Assembly: GCA_014800735.1 (NCBI GenBank)
Contig: JAAVFP010000011.1
Coordinates: 1 to 33,047 of the forward strand
Reading direction: 5' to 3'
Length of the DNA: 33,047 nucleotides
Source: Bacteroidales bacterium
GTDB lineage: Bacteria > Bacteroidota > Bacteroidia > Bacteroidales > Muribaculaceae
Below, one piece after another: positions 24,601 through 32,626 of the stretch (positions are counted from its first letter, which is position 1; each line of letters begins with the position of its first letter). A program made the position numbers and the translations under genes. The notes beneath the pieces are model-generated. The model had not been told where the DNA came from, did no database searches, and worked only from the letters and a program-made list of their open reading frames with translations.

Positions 24601-27159
24601 ATGAAACTTCCCGTAAGTAACACGAATGCACCCGTATGGCGTGACATTACCGTGAAATCCGAACTGCCCAAGCAGCTCAAACCTCTGGAAGAACTCGCTA
24701 AGAACCTCTGGTGGGTTTGGAACAGCGAGGCTAAAGCTCTCTTCCGTTCGCTCAACCCCGACCAGTGGCGCAAAACCGGCGAGAACCCCGTGATGGTGCT
24801 CCAGGGCCTGACTTCCGAACGCATAGCCGAAATTATTGCCGACGAGGAAATCATGAAGAACCTCGCCAAAGTGTATGCTGACTTCAAAGAGTATATGGCA
24901 CAGCCTATGCGTAAGGACGTTCCCTCGGTGTCCTACTTCTCCATGGAGTACGGTCTGTGCAACTGCCTCAAAATCTACTCCGGCGGCCTTGGTGTGCTTG
25001 CCGGCGACTATATCAAGGAGGCTTCCGACAGCCGTGTGGACATGACCGCCGTAGGCTTCCTCTATCGTTACGGCTACTTCACCCAGACCCTCAACATCGA
25101 TGGTCAGCAGGTGGCCAACTACGAGCCCCAGAACTTCAATCAGCTGCCCATCGACCAGATGATGGAAGCCGATGGTCGCCCCATGATTCTTGAAGTTCCC
25201 TATCCCGGCCGTATCATCTACTGCCACATCTGGCGTGTGAATGTTGGTCGCATGAAACTCTATCTGCTTGATACCGATTTCGATATGAACTCGGAGTACG
25301 ACCGTCCCATCACTCACAAACTCTACGGTGGCGACTGGGAGAACCGTATCAAGCAGGAATATCTCCTCGGCATCGGCGGTGTGCTCATGCTGCAGAAGCT
25401 CGGTGTAAACAGCCAGCTGTACCACTGCAACGAGGGCCACGCAGCGCTGCTGAACCTGCAGCGTCTGGTTGACTATGTGCAGAAGGACGGCCTCCAGTTC
25501 AACGTTGCTCTCGAGCTTGTTCGTGCTTCGTCGCTCTACACCGTTCACACCCCCGTGCCTGCCGGTCACGACTACTTTGACGAAGGTCTCTTCGGCAAAT
25601 ACATGGGCGAATATCCCGCCAAGCTCGGCATCAGCTGGAACGACCTCATGAACATGGGCCGCGAGAACCCCAATACCAACGAACGTTTCTCGATGAGCGT
25701 GTTCGCCCTCAACACCTGCCAGGAAGCCAACGGCGTGAGCTGGCTGCACGGCGAAGTGTCCAAGAAGATGTTTGCCGGTATCTGGAAGGGTTACACCTGG
25801 GAGGAAAGCCACGTTGGTTATGTGACCAACGGTGTGCACATGCCCACCTGGGCCGCCTCCGAATGGAAGGAATTCTACACCGAAAAGCTCGGCAAGCAGG
25901 TGTTCGAGCACCAGAGCGACCCCGAGGCCTGGAAGGGTATCTTCGATGTTCCCGATGAGGAAATCTGGAACCTCCGCGTGACCATGAAGAACAAGTTCAT
26001 CAACTTCGTTCGCCGTGACTTCAAGGAAAAATGGCTTGCCAACCAGGGCGATCCCTCGGCAGTCGTTAACATCCTTGACCGCATCAACCCCAACGCCCTC
26101 ATCATCGGTTTCGCACGCCGCTTTGCCACCTATAAGCGCGCACACCTCCTGTTCACCGACCTCGACCGTCTGGCCAAGATTGTGAACAACGAGCAGTTCC
26201 CCGTGCAGTTCATCTTCGCCGGCAAGGCTCACCCCGCCGACGGTGCAGGTCAGGACCTGATCAAGCGCATCGTTGAAATCAGCCACCGTCCTGAATTCCT
26301 CGGCAAGATTATCTTCCTCGAGGACTACAACATGATTGTGGCCAAGCGCCTTGTGACCGGTGTTGACATCTGGCTGAACACCCCCACCCGTCCTCTGGAG
26401 GCTTCCGGTACTTCCGGCGAAAAGGCCGAGATGAACGGTGTGCTCAATTTCTCGGTGCTCGACGGCTGGTGGTACGAAGGCTACCGCTTCAACGAAAAGG
26501 CCGGTTGGGCTCTTACCGACAAGCGCACCTACACCGACCAGGGCCAGCAGGACCGCCTGGATGCTGCCACTATCTACTCGATGCTCGAGAACGAGATTAT
26601 TCCTCTCTATTTCGAGAAGAACTCCGCCGGCTACTCGCCCAAGTGGATTCAGTACATCAAGGGCTCCATCGGCGATATCGCTCCCCACTTCACCATGAAG
26701 CGAATGATCGATGACTATATCGAGCGTTTCTATGAGCCCGAAGCAAAGCGCAGCAAGAAGCTTGCCGCCGACAACTTTGCAGCTGCCAAGGCAATCGTGG
26801 CCTGGAAGGAAAAAGTTGCTTCCGAATGGGATGGTATCCGTGTGCTCGACGTTCGCCACAGTGGCGAGATGGCTTCCGGTATTGCCGGCGAAAGCTATCG
26901 CATTGAAGCTGTGATTGATACCAACGGTATCGGTCGCGATCTTGGCCTCGAAATGGTGGTTTACCGCCAGGAGGACGGCCACGAATCGCTGGCGCGCACC
27001 GAACAGTTCAAGGTGGTTAAGGAGGAGGGCAATGTGCTCACCTACGAACTCAGCACCAAGATGAAGGATGCAGGTGTGTTCCGCTACGGCTTCCGCCTCT
27101 ATCCCAAGAACGTAGAACTCCCGCACCGTCAGGATTTTGCCTACACTCTCTGGTTCTAA
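24601..27159 (+). CDS. glgP: Alpha-glucan (glycogen) phosphorylase
   Basis: It releases glucose 1-phosphate from glycogen or maltodextrin with PLP as cofactor. The 852-residue protein is of the short bacterial/archaeal type, with an N-terminal DUF3417-like segment ([19 protein letters not shown], residues about 27-45). The PLP lysine is K608 in [27 protein letters not shown] (about 504-516) and the NEGHAAL region near 280 are conserved family blocks. The C-terminal 100 residues form a beta-rich extension. It lies 21 bases downstream of glycogen synthase and ends at a terminator. Synthesis and breakdown genes being together implies balance by enzyme activity instead of by separate transcription. 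Confidence 0.95.
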   Translation: MKLPVSNTNAPVWRDITVKSELPKQLKPLEELAKNLWWVWNSEAKALFRSLNPDQWRKTGENPVMVLQGLTSERIAEIIADEEIMKNLAKVYADFKEYMAQPMRKDVPSVSYFSMEYGLCNCLKIYSGGLGVLAGDYIKEASDSRVDMTAVGFLYRYGYFTQTLNIDGQQVANYEPQNFNQLPIDQMMEADGRPMILEVPYPGRIIYCHIWRVNVGRMKLYLLDTDFDMNSEYDRPITHKLYGGDWENRIKQEYLLGIGGVLMLQKLGVNSQLYHCNEGHAALLNLQRLVDYVQKDGLQFNVALELVRASSLYTVHTPVPAGHDYFDEGLFGKYMGEYPAKLGISWNDLMNMGRENPNTNERFSMSVFALNTCQEANGVSWLHGEVSKKMFAGIWKGYTWEESHVGYVTNGVHMPTWAASEWKEFYTEKLGKQVFEHQSDPEAWKGIFDVPDEEIWNLRVTMKNKFINFVRRDFKEKWLANQGDPSAVVNILDRINPNALIIGFARRFATYKRAHLLFTDLDRLAKIVNNEQFPVQFIFAGKAHPADGAGQDLIKRIVEISHRPEFLGKIIFLEDYNMIVAKRLVTGVDIWLNTPTRPLEASGTSGEKAEMNGVLNFSVLDGWWYEGYRFNEKAGWALTDKRTYTDQGQQDRLDAATIYSMLENEIIPLYFEKNSAGYSPKWIQYIKGSIGDIAPHFTMKRMIDDYIERFYEPEAKRSKKLAADNFAAAKAIVAWKEKVASEWDGIRVLDVRHSGEMASGIAGESYRIEAVIDTNGIGRDLGLEMVVYRQEDGHESLARTEQFKVVKEEGNVLTYELSTKMKDAGVFRYGFRLYPKNVELPHRQDFAYTLWF

Positions 27160-27182
27160 ATTTTAAACAGTCAACCATATCC

Positions 27183-27217
27183 GCAGGGGCGTCCCAAGTG
27201 ACGCTCCTGCTTTTTTT
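27183..27217 (+). terminator. Intrinsic terminator after glgP
   Basis: GCAGGGGCGTC (27183-27193) pairs with GACGCTCCTGC (27200-27210), with one G.T pair and a six-base loop, followed by seven T residues. Confidence 0.88.
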
Positions 27218-27239
27218 ATGCAAGAAAAATCGTTTTAAA

Positions 27240-27271
27240 TTTGGGTAGCGGGCAGTTTTTTCGTAACTTTG
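27240..27271 (+). promoter_or_regulatory. Promoter of the HU/SPOR protein gene
   Basis: TTTG at 27240-27243, a 20-base gap, then TAACTTTG at 27264-27271. The start codon is 28 bases later. Confidence 0.8.
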
Positions 27272-27299
27272 TGTTGCAAAATACGCAGTTGGAAGAAAA

Positions 27300-28262
27300 A
27301 TGAATGTTATTGACCGACATATCAGATATTTGCTCAACCGTCATGGCTCAGTAGCCGTGCCGGGCATCGGTGTGTTCGTTGCCAATCAGGTTTCTTCCGC
27401 CTTCCTTGGCAATATGCTTGCGGCTCCAAGTGCCCGCTATTCGTTCACTCCTGATGAAAAATGCGAAGCCGGTCAGCTTGTGACCTCGGTTGCCCGTCAG
27501 CTGCAAATATCTGGTGTAGAGGCCGAAACTCTTGTCAAGGATGAAGCCGCTGCGTGGCTCCACAGGCTGTCGCTCGGCCTGAGCATCCAGATTCAGGGTG
27601 TTGGCTCTCTCAGTCTTGAATCTGCCGGCTCAGCTATAGAATTTGCTCCCGCTGAGACTCCTGCTATGAACTGGCTTAAGCCGCTTGATTTGGCCCCGAT
27701 AACAATCAGTAAGGCCGATTACGTGGAAGCCGACCCGGAGGTGGAGGAGAACCGCCGCCGACTGATGCGTTCTATAGCCCGAACGGCTTCGAGCGCGGCT
27801 GCTATTGCAATCATGGTACTCATTGCCTTCATTGCTTCGCAATTGCCTAAATCACAGGATAGCACCGAGATGTATGCCACCTTGCCCATCGAACCGCTCT
27901 CCAGCCTGAGTATCACACGCGATGGTTCGCTTGTTGAGCGTCCGGCTCAGAAGGACCATGCCCTGGTGCTGATTCTCAATACTCCTTCCGATGGTATTTC
28001 CGACCCCACACCGGCGCCTGTTGTGCCTGAGCCTGTGCAGCCGGCACGCTACAGCCTGGTGGTTGCATCGCTATACTCCAAAGGCGAGGCTGAAAAATTC
28101 ATCGCCTCAAAGCCCGCGGATGTTGAGCTTGGCATAATTGAGAACGCGGGCCGCTACAGGGTGTACGCATCCCAGGGACCCACGATTGATGCCGTGAAAG
28201 CCGATGCGGAAGCGCGTAAGCTTTACGACCGTTTCCCCTCCGGGTGGATTTGCAGAAATTAG
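27300..28262 (+). CDS. HU-CCDC81-like and SPOR domain membrane protein
   Basis: A 320-residue protein with three parts. Residues 1-120 resemble the two prokaryotic CCDC81-type HU domains (IRYLLNRHGSVAVPGIGVFVA, then a second unit ending in IQIQGVGSLSLE). A single membrane helix is at about 160-185 (SSAAAIAIMVLIAFIASQLP) after an RRR-rich stretch. The C-terminal 70 residues (RYSLVVASLYSKGEAEKFI... GRYRVYAS) form a SPOR domain that binds denuded peptidoglycan glycans. The N-terminus is therefore cytosolic and the SPOR domain periplasmic. This suggests a link from DNA or the cytoplasm to the division-site wall, which is inference. It is preceded by a strong promoter and followed by a terminator. 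Confidence 0.85.
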   Translation: MNVIDRHIRYLLNRHGSVAVPGIGVFVANQVSSAFLGNMLAAPSARYSFTPDEKCEAGQLVTSVARQLQISGVEAETLVKDEAAAWLHRLSLGLSIQIQGVGSLSLESAGSAIEFAPAETPAMNWLKPLDLAPITISKADYVEADPEVEENRRRLMRSIARTASSAAAIAIMVLIAFIASQLPKSQDSTEMYATLPIEPLSSLSITRDGSLVERPAQKDHALVLILNTPSDGISDPTPAPVVPEPVQPARYSLVVASLYSKGEAEKFIASKPADVELGIIENAGRYRVYASQGPTIDAVKADAEARKLYDRFPSGWICRN

Positions 28263-28273
28263 AAACAAATATT

Positions 28274-28307
28274 GAGGGACGCACCGAAACGGCGTCCCTC
28301 TTCTTTT
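28274..28307 (+). terminator. Intrinsic terminator after the HU/SPOR gene
   Basis: GAGGGACGC (28274-28282) pairs perfectly with GCGTCCCTC (28292-28300) with a nine-base loop, followed by TTCTTTT. Confidence 0.85.
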
Positions 28308-28323
28308 AAAAATACAAACCCTT

Positions 28324-28869
28324 ATGGATAATTTCCACGAAATGCTCCTGCGCCGCCACAGTATCCGGCGCTATACCGACCAGCCCATTGACGGCAACGA
28401 CGTTAAAACTATACTCGAGGCCGCGCTGCTGTCGCCCTCGTCCAAGAGCAAACGTCCCTGGCAGTTCATTGTTGTAGAGGACAAAGAAATGCTTCAGAAA
28501 CTTTCGCAGGCTAAGCCTGCGGGCAGCATTTCGCTCAAGAATACCGGTCTGGCCGTTGTTGTGGCCGGCTCGCCCGAGGAGTCGGATATGTTCGTTGAGG
28601 ATTGCACTGTGGCAGCCCTGATGATGCAGCTTCAGGCTGAGGCTCTGGGCATCGGCAGCTGCTGGGTGCAGATTCGCGGCCGCTTCACAGCGGATGGTGA
28701 GAACTCCGAAACCTACGTTCAGGAACTCCTCGGAATCCCTTACAGCACCATCGTGGAGTGCATCGTCACCTTCGGCTACTCGGCCGAGAACCGCAAGCCT
28801 GTGGACCCCGAAAAACTACTGTGGGAGAAAGTGCACATTGGTGAATGGAAGCAGGAGCAAGCCGAGTAA
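28324..28869 (+). CDS. Nitroreductase family protein
   Basis: A 181-residue FMN-dependent oxidoreductase of the nitroreductase fold. The N-terminal FMN-binding block is LRRHSIRRYTDQPI (residues 8-22), followed by ALLSPSSKSKRPWQFIVV (34-51) and the central LQAEALGIGSCWVQIRG helix (about 104-120). IVTFGYSAENRKP near the C-terminus is also typical. Such enzymes reduce nitro groups, quinones or flavin; the real substrate is unknown. The start codon is 16 bases after a terminator, with no own promoter visible. The next gene starts inside its last codons. Confidence 0.92.
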   Translation: MDNFHEMLLRRHSIRRYTDQPIDGNDVKTILEAALLSPSSKSKRPWQFIVVEDKEMLQKLSQAKPAGSISLKNTGLAVVVAGSPEESDMFVEDCTVAALMMQLQAEALGIGSCWVQIRGRFTADGENSETYVQELLGIPYSTIVECIVTFGYSAENRKPVDPEKLLWEKVHIGEWKQEQAE

Positions 28870-29651
28870 TAAGCCTGGCGATTGTGGGTGCCGGTAATGT
28901 TGCCACCCATCTTGCCAAAGCTTTTGCAGCAGCTCCTGAGGTCAATCTGATGGCTGTAATAAGCCGTACGCTTTCGTCCGCTGAAAGTGTTGTAAATCAG
29001 CTTGGCGGTAGTGTTATTGCGAGCAACGATTATGGGGTTCTGCGGCAATTGCGCCCGGATGTTGTGCTCATTAGCCTGGCCGATAAAGCGCTGGCCGACG
29101 TCGTTGCGGCCATAGGTAGTCTGGATTACAATCCCCTTGTGCTCCACACCTCAGGCACACTGCCAAAGGAAATGCTCCACGCTGTGTCAAGCCGAACCGG
29201 CATAATCTATCCGTTGCAAACCTTTTCGCGCACGGCGCATGTGGATGTTGCCGCAGTGCCGTTTTTCAACGAAGCTGAATCGGATTCCGATCTTGCGATT
29301 ATCGACAGACTGGCTTCGGCCATTTCGCGGAGCGTTCATCATGCCGACGCCGCGCATCGTCGGGTGCTTCATATTGCGGGTGTGTTCTCGTCCAACTTTC
29401 CCAATATCCTCCTGGAGTGCACGGCTGATGTGCTTGCTTCGGCCGGATATGAGCTTGAAGTGGTCGAACCGCTGGTGCGTGCCATGGTCGACAAAGCCTT
29501 TGCCATCGGCCCACATGCGGCTCAGACAGGCCCTGCACGGCGCGGCGACCTCGATGTGATTGAGCGTCAGAAGGTGGCCCTACCTTCCGACCTGCGCGAA
29601 ATTTATAGTGTTTTAACTGACAAAATCATCAATTCGCATAAAAATGAGTAG
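28845..29651 (+). CDS. Rossmann-like and DUF2520 domain protein
   Basis: A 268-residue protein with an N-terminal NAD(P)-binding Rossmann unit (LAIVGAGNVATHLAKAF, residues 11-27). The central LHTSGTLPKEML and IYPLQTFSR are DUF2520/F420-dependent NADP reductase-like blocks, and a helical C-terminal domain contains RRVLHIAGVFSSNFPN. It is expected to be a dehydrogenase of unknown substrate. The ATG at 28845 overlaps the nitroreductase gene by 25 bases in another frame, and I see no later ATG before the Rossmann motif, so it is accepted. It overlaps the KdsC-like gene by eight bases. Confidence 0.85.
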   Translation: MEAGASRVISLAIVGAGNVATHLAKAFAAAPEVNLMAVISRTLSSAESVVNQLGGSVIASNDYGVLRQLRPDVVLISLADKALADVVAAIGSLDYNPLVLHTSGTLPKEMLHAVSSRTGIIYPLQTFSRTAHVDVAAVPFFNEAESDSDLAIIDRLASAISRSVHHADAAHRRVLHIAGVFSSNFPNILLECTADVLASAGYELEVVEPLVRAMVDKAFAIGPHAAQTGPARRGDLDVIERQKVALPSDLREIYSVLTDKIINSHKNE

Positions 29652-30174
29652 AATTGACTATGACCTGACGCGCATCCGGGCCATTGTGTTCGACGTTGAC
29701 GGCGTTCTTTCACCCTCAACAGTGCCGATGTCGGCCGATGGCGTGCCAATGCGCATGGCCAACCTGAAGGATGGCTACGCAATGCAGCTGGCCGTTAAGG
29801 CAGGTGTGCATCTGTGCATTATTACGGGCGCAAACGTGCCCTCGATTCCCGGGCGGTTCAAACCTATTGGCCTGCGCGACGAGGATATTTTCATGGGTTC
29901 ATCCGAGAAGCTCCCGATTCTGCTTCAGTGGATGAGCGACAATGGATATACGCCTGACCAGGTGGCCTACGTGGGCGATGATATTCCCGATATACCACCG
30001 CTGGAAGCTGTAGGGCTGTCGGTGGCGCCGCGCGATGCTGCCGAGGATGTGAAAAGTCGCGTCCGCTTCATCAGCCGGGCCGACGGAGGCTACGGAGTGG
30101 CGCGTGAACTGATTGAAGAAGTACTCAAGGCCCAGAGCCTTTGGCTCACGGCCGATAAAGCGTTCGGCTGGTGA
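29644..30174 (+). CDS. kdsC: 3-deoxy-D-manno-octulosonate 8-phosphate phosphatase-like HAD protein
   Basis: A 176-residue cap-less HAD phosphatase of the KdsC family, which hydrolyses KDO 8-phosphate to KDO for lipopolysaccharide core. The HAD motifs are visible: nucleophile and acid D17 and D19 in FDVDGVLS, T61 in IITG, K89 in SSEKLPIL, and the metal-binding GDDIPD (111-116). The region around 62-84 (ANVPSIPGRFKPIGLRDE) is less like E. coli KdsC than the rest, so substrate identity is not certain. It overlaps the DUF2520 gene by eight bases and maf starts after one base; this three-gene order is common in Bacteroidota. Confidence 0.85.
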   Translation: MSRIDYDLTRIRAIVFDVDGVLSPSTVPMSADGVPMRMANLKDGYAMQLAVKAGVHLCIITGANVPSIPGRFKPIGLRDEDIFMGSSEKLPILLQWMSDNGYTPDQVAYVGDDIPDIPPLEAVGLSVAPRDAAEDVKSRVRFISRADGGYGVARELIEEVLKAQSLWLTADKAFGW

Positions 30175-30175
30175 T

Positions 30176-30802
30176 ATGGAAATGAATGTCGGAGGAATTA
30201 AGCCTCCTTATCCCTCGAAAAATCTTGAAGGGAAACGCATATATTTAGCCTCGAATTCGCCGCGTCGCCGTGAACTGCTGGGCATGATTGTGCCAGAATT
30301 TGAAGTGCTTCACGGCAAGGATGTGGATGAATCCTATAGCCCGGCAATGCCAGTAACCGAGGTACCGGTTTATCTTTCGCAGAAAAAATCGGCCGCATAT
30401 ACTGCCGAAATGGCTCCGGAGGATGTGATTATTTCGGCCGACACGGTGGTGCTTATCAACGGCGAAATCCTGGGAAAACCGGCTGATGAAGCCGAAGCCT
30501 GCGCTATGCTGCGGCTGCTTTCGGGCCACACCCACACTGTGGTTACCGGTGTTACGGTGGCTTGGATGGAGCGCGGCGAAAAGCTGTCGGAGAGCTTTTC
30601 GGAGCATACAGATGTGACTTTCGGCGAGCTTTCCGACGAAGAAATCCGTGAATATGTGCACCGGTACAAGCCGCTGGATAAAGCCGGAGCATACGGCATC
30701 CAGGAGTGGACCGGAGCTGCAATCGAGGGCATCCGAGGCTGCTTCTACAATGTGATGGGCCTCCCCATTCACCGACTCTACGGGCATCTGAAAGCTCTCT
30801 GA
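30176..30802 (+). CDS. maf: Maf-like nucleoside triphosphate pyrophosphatase
   Basis: It hydrolyses non-canonical or excess nucleotides (for YhdE-type enzymes dTTP/UTP) to monophosphate and pyrophosphate. The protein has 208 residues. The phosphate-binding block ASNSPRRRELL is at 25-35, the catalytic aspartate is D89 in ISADTVV, and GKPAD, SGHTHTVVTGV and DKAGAYGIQ follow in family order. The ATG at 30176 is chosen, one base after the kdsC stop. It has about 18 extra residues before the conserved start; a later start is not available as ATG. It ends the operon at a terminator. Confidence 0.93.
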   Translation: MEMNVGGIKPPYPSKNLEGKRIYLASNSPRRRELLGMIVPEFEVLHGKDVDESYSPAMPVTEVPVYLSQKKSAAYTAEMAPEDVIISADTVVLINGEILGKPADEAEACAMLRLLSGHTHTVVTGVTVAWMERGEKLSESFSEHTDVTFGELSDEEIREYVHRYKPLDKAGAYGIQEWTGAAIEGIRGCFYNVMGLPIHRLYGHLKAL

Positions 30803-30823
30803 CAAGGAGCGAAATTGCTCAAG

Positions 30824-30873
30824 CAAAAATACCCGGACGGTACTTTTTAGGGTACTGACCGGGTATATTTTTT
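30824..30873 (+). terminator. Intrinsic terminator after maf
   Basis: ATACCCGG (30829-30836) pairs with CCGGGTAT (30859-30866), and an inner GTAC/GTAC pairing is possible. ATTTTTT follows on the plus strand, and AAAAAT precedes the stem. Confidence 0.8.
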
Positions 30874-30930
30874 GCGCGAGATATACAAATTTTAACAAAT
30901 GTATGCAGGAATATTGCACATCTTCGCAGC

Positions 30931-30938
30931 TAAATTTG
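30931..30938 (+). promoter_or_regulatory. -7 element upstream of the 70-residue ORF
   Basis: TAAATTTG lies 22 bases before the ATG at 30961. No TTG box is found at 19-20 bases; the nearest is too close (14). Confidence 0.45.
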
Positions 30939-30960
30939 TGTATCGAAAATCTCAGGAACT

Positions 30961-31173
30961 ATGAACGAAAACATCACTATCGAAGTATCGCTTATCAGCA
31001 TTTTGGCCCAGAAGCCGAAGCGGATGGTGCTAAACGTGGCAGTGGCCGAGTGGGAACAAGTGCAACGCCTGCCACTGGATTTGCGCATGGATTATCTTCA
31101 CCGCATGACCGACACTGAATTGCTCCGGCCGCAAATCCGACGCGTTGACGTGAAGGTTATCCGCGTTGGCTGA
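30961..31173 (+). CDS. Small hypothetical protein (70 residues)
   Basis: I do not recognise this protein. It starts with ATG at 30961 right after AGGAACT and 22 bases after a -7 box. It has a predicted strand at the start (ITIEVSLISIL), a basic KPKR, and a helix (PLDLRMDYLHRMTDTELL) followed by RRVDVKVIRV. There is no signal peptide or membrane segment. It ends convergently inside the last codons of the DUF1893 gene (17 bases of overlap). A 71-codon reading in another frame from 30903 is judged a shadow. Confidence 0.5.
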   Translation: MNENITIEVSLISILAQKPKRMVLNVAVAEWEQVQRLPLDLRMDYLHRMTDTELLRPQIRRVDVKVIRVG

Positions 31174-31585
31174 GGCTCTTTATGAACTCAGAAATCAGTG
31201 GCAGACAAGCCTCGGCACTGTCGGCCCCGGCGCACAATGACTCCACCGGACACACTCCGTCGCCCCTGCGGTTGATGATGTTTTCGACCAATGTGGAGTA
31301 GTCAACTTTGATTCCGGCAGCTGTCAGAAGCTGCAACGCGGACTTGCTTATAACAGCCGTGTATAGCTCCGAAATATGGCCGAGAACCATGAGTGCAGCG
31401 GCTCCTTTGCCCACGACTTTATCCACCAAAAATGCTCCGTTCAAGGCCTCGGGCATGGTTGTGTACAGGCGGTAGAGGTCGGAAATTCCGCGGCCTTTGA
31501 ACTCCAAAATCGTGCCATTTTTGGCCACAAGAAGGGTGAGTTCAGCCTCGCGATGGTGGCTGATAAGCTCTGTTTTATTCATCAT
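31157..31585 (-). CDS. DUF1893 domain protein
   Basis: A 142-residue protein with the DUF1893 pattern: TLLVAKNGTILEFKGRGISDLYRLY (here 25 residues, key points K27-like lysine before NG and the GRGI turn), then FLVDKVVGKGAAALMVLG, VISKSALQLLTAAGIKVDYSTLV and INRRGDGVCPVE. The family resembles cytidine-deaminase-like folds, and GDGVCPVE is its most constant block. Function is unknown. Two ATG codons, at 31583-31585 and 31580-31582, are both possible; each overlaps the end of the hydrolase gene, implying translational coupling. An earlier ATG at 31606 is less likely. Confidence 0.82.
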   Translation of the reverse strand: MMNKTELISHHREAELTLLVAKNGTILEFKGRGISDLYRLYTTMPEALNGAFLVDKVVGKGAAALMVLGHISELYTAVISKSALQLLTAAGIKVDYSTLVENIINRRGDGVCPVESLCAGADSAEACLPLISEFIKSLSQRG

Positions 31586-32600
31586 TTTTGTCAAAATTTT
31601 GGTCAAGCCAGTCGGTGATTCGGCTTAAAGTTTCTTCGGAAACGCCCTCCGAAATAGTGGCATATTCGGTCACGAGCCCCGACGTGCAATGCTGAAAAAG
31701 GTGGTTGTGCAGGGGTAAAATCACGATGTCGGCACCCGGATTTAGCTCGCTGATTGTGGTAAGATTTTCGGGTAAAACCTGGGTGTCGCGGTCGCCGTTC
31801 AGGGCCAGCCAGGGCACCTGAATGGTGCTAATATCGGCGGCCGGATTGTAGCGCAAGGACTGCCGATACCACTCCGAAAGCATGGCATCGGCACTGGCCG
31901 AAATCTGTTGTTGGACGGCCGGAAGTGCGGCTGCATCACCTAAGTTTTCCCCCATTTTAGCTATGAAAACAGGCCTTGCGAGCGGGGTTGGCAGAGGCGA
32001 TTTACAGATGTCCAGGAGCTCGCGCTGCAAGCGTTCACTCTCGGGTTTCCACGTTCCTGTCGTCCCCTGGGCAAGGGCCCTGGCCTGCGACATTATGACC
32101 GAATCACCGGGCCAGGCCGGGGCTGCAAGAGTGACGATGAAGCTGCAATTTTCATCCGCAGCGGCCAGTTTTATGGCGATGGTTCCGCCTTCGCTATGGC
32201 CCAAAATTCCGGCAGGAATATCCGGAAATTGGTCCTTGGCATAGGCAAGAACGGCGGCGATATCGCCCGCAAAATCATCGGTTGTCGACCCCGCAAAATT
32301 GCCCTCGCTGGCTCCGATTCCGCGGTCATCCATGCGCAAAGTGGCGTAACCGTGGGCGGCAAGATGATTGGAAATTTCCTTAAAAATCGGGTGCCCGAAC
32401 ACTTCTTCGTCGCGTGTTTGCTGGCCGCTTCCGGTGGCAAATACGAGTACGGCTTTCGGAATTTCGGTGTTATCCGGAGTAGTGAGAGTTCCTCCGAGCC
32501 GAAATTTTTCAGAGGGGTGAGTGAGAGAAATCTCGGTATCCGTCGCTGCCATGCCTATGGCCATAAGACTCAAAAATGAAAATGAGAGGAGGATTCGCAT
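31575..32600 (-). CDS. Secreted alpha/beta hydrolase
   Basis: A 341-residue exported protein. The signal peptide covers about residues 1-18 (RILLSFSFLSLMAIGMA). The hydrolase core has the oxyanion region VFATGSGQQTRDEE, DDRGIGASEG, and the nucleophile elbow GHSEGG with S136. The acid is probably D271 in NGDRDTQV, and the base H299 in NHLFQ. This matches periplasmic esterase-like peptidases/hydrolases of Bacteroidota related to the COG1073 group. The substrate is unknown. It is first in a two-gene unit with DUF1893, with 11 bases of overlap. Confidence 0.9.
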   Translation of the reverse strand: MRILLSFSFLSLMAIGMAATDTEISLTHPSEKFRLGGTLTTPDNTEIPKAVLVFATGSGQQTRDEEVFGHPIFKEISNHLAAHGYATLRMDDRGIGASEGNFAGSTTDDFAGDIAAVLAYAKDQFPDIPAGILGHSEGGTIAIKLAAADENCSFIVTLAAPAWPGDSVIMSQARALAQGTTGTWKPESERLQRELLDICKSPLPTPLARPVFIAKMGENLGDAAALPAVQQQISASADAMLSEWYRQSLRYNPAADISTIQVPWLALNGDRDTQVLPENLTTISELNPGADIVILPLHNHLFQHCTSGLVTEYATISEGVSEETLSRITDWLDQNFDKNDE

Positions 32601-32618
32601 TGAAAAAAATTTTTATCA

Positions 32619-32626
32619 CAAAAGTA
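32619..32626 (-). promoter_or_regulatory. -7 element of the hydrolase-DUF1893 unit
   Basis: CAAAAGTA on the plus strand is TACTTTTG on the minus strand, matching TAnnTTTG, 18 bases before the start codon. No clean -33 box is seen. Confidence 0.5.

Noticed and set aside
24589-27126. An 845-codon open frame antisense to glgP
   Set aside because: It is the mirror of strong codon bias in a highly expressed gene; its translation is low-complexity in His, Val and Gly and resembles no family. Similar shadows lie opposite gyrA (1253-3523) and valS (7008-9452).
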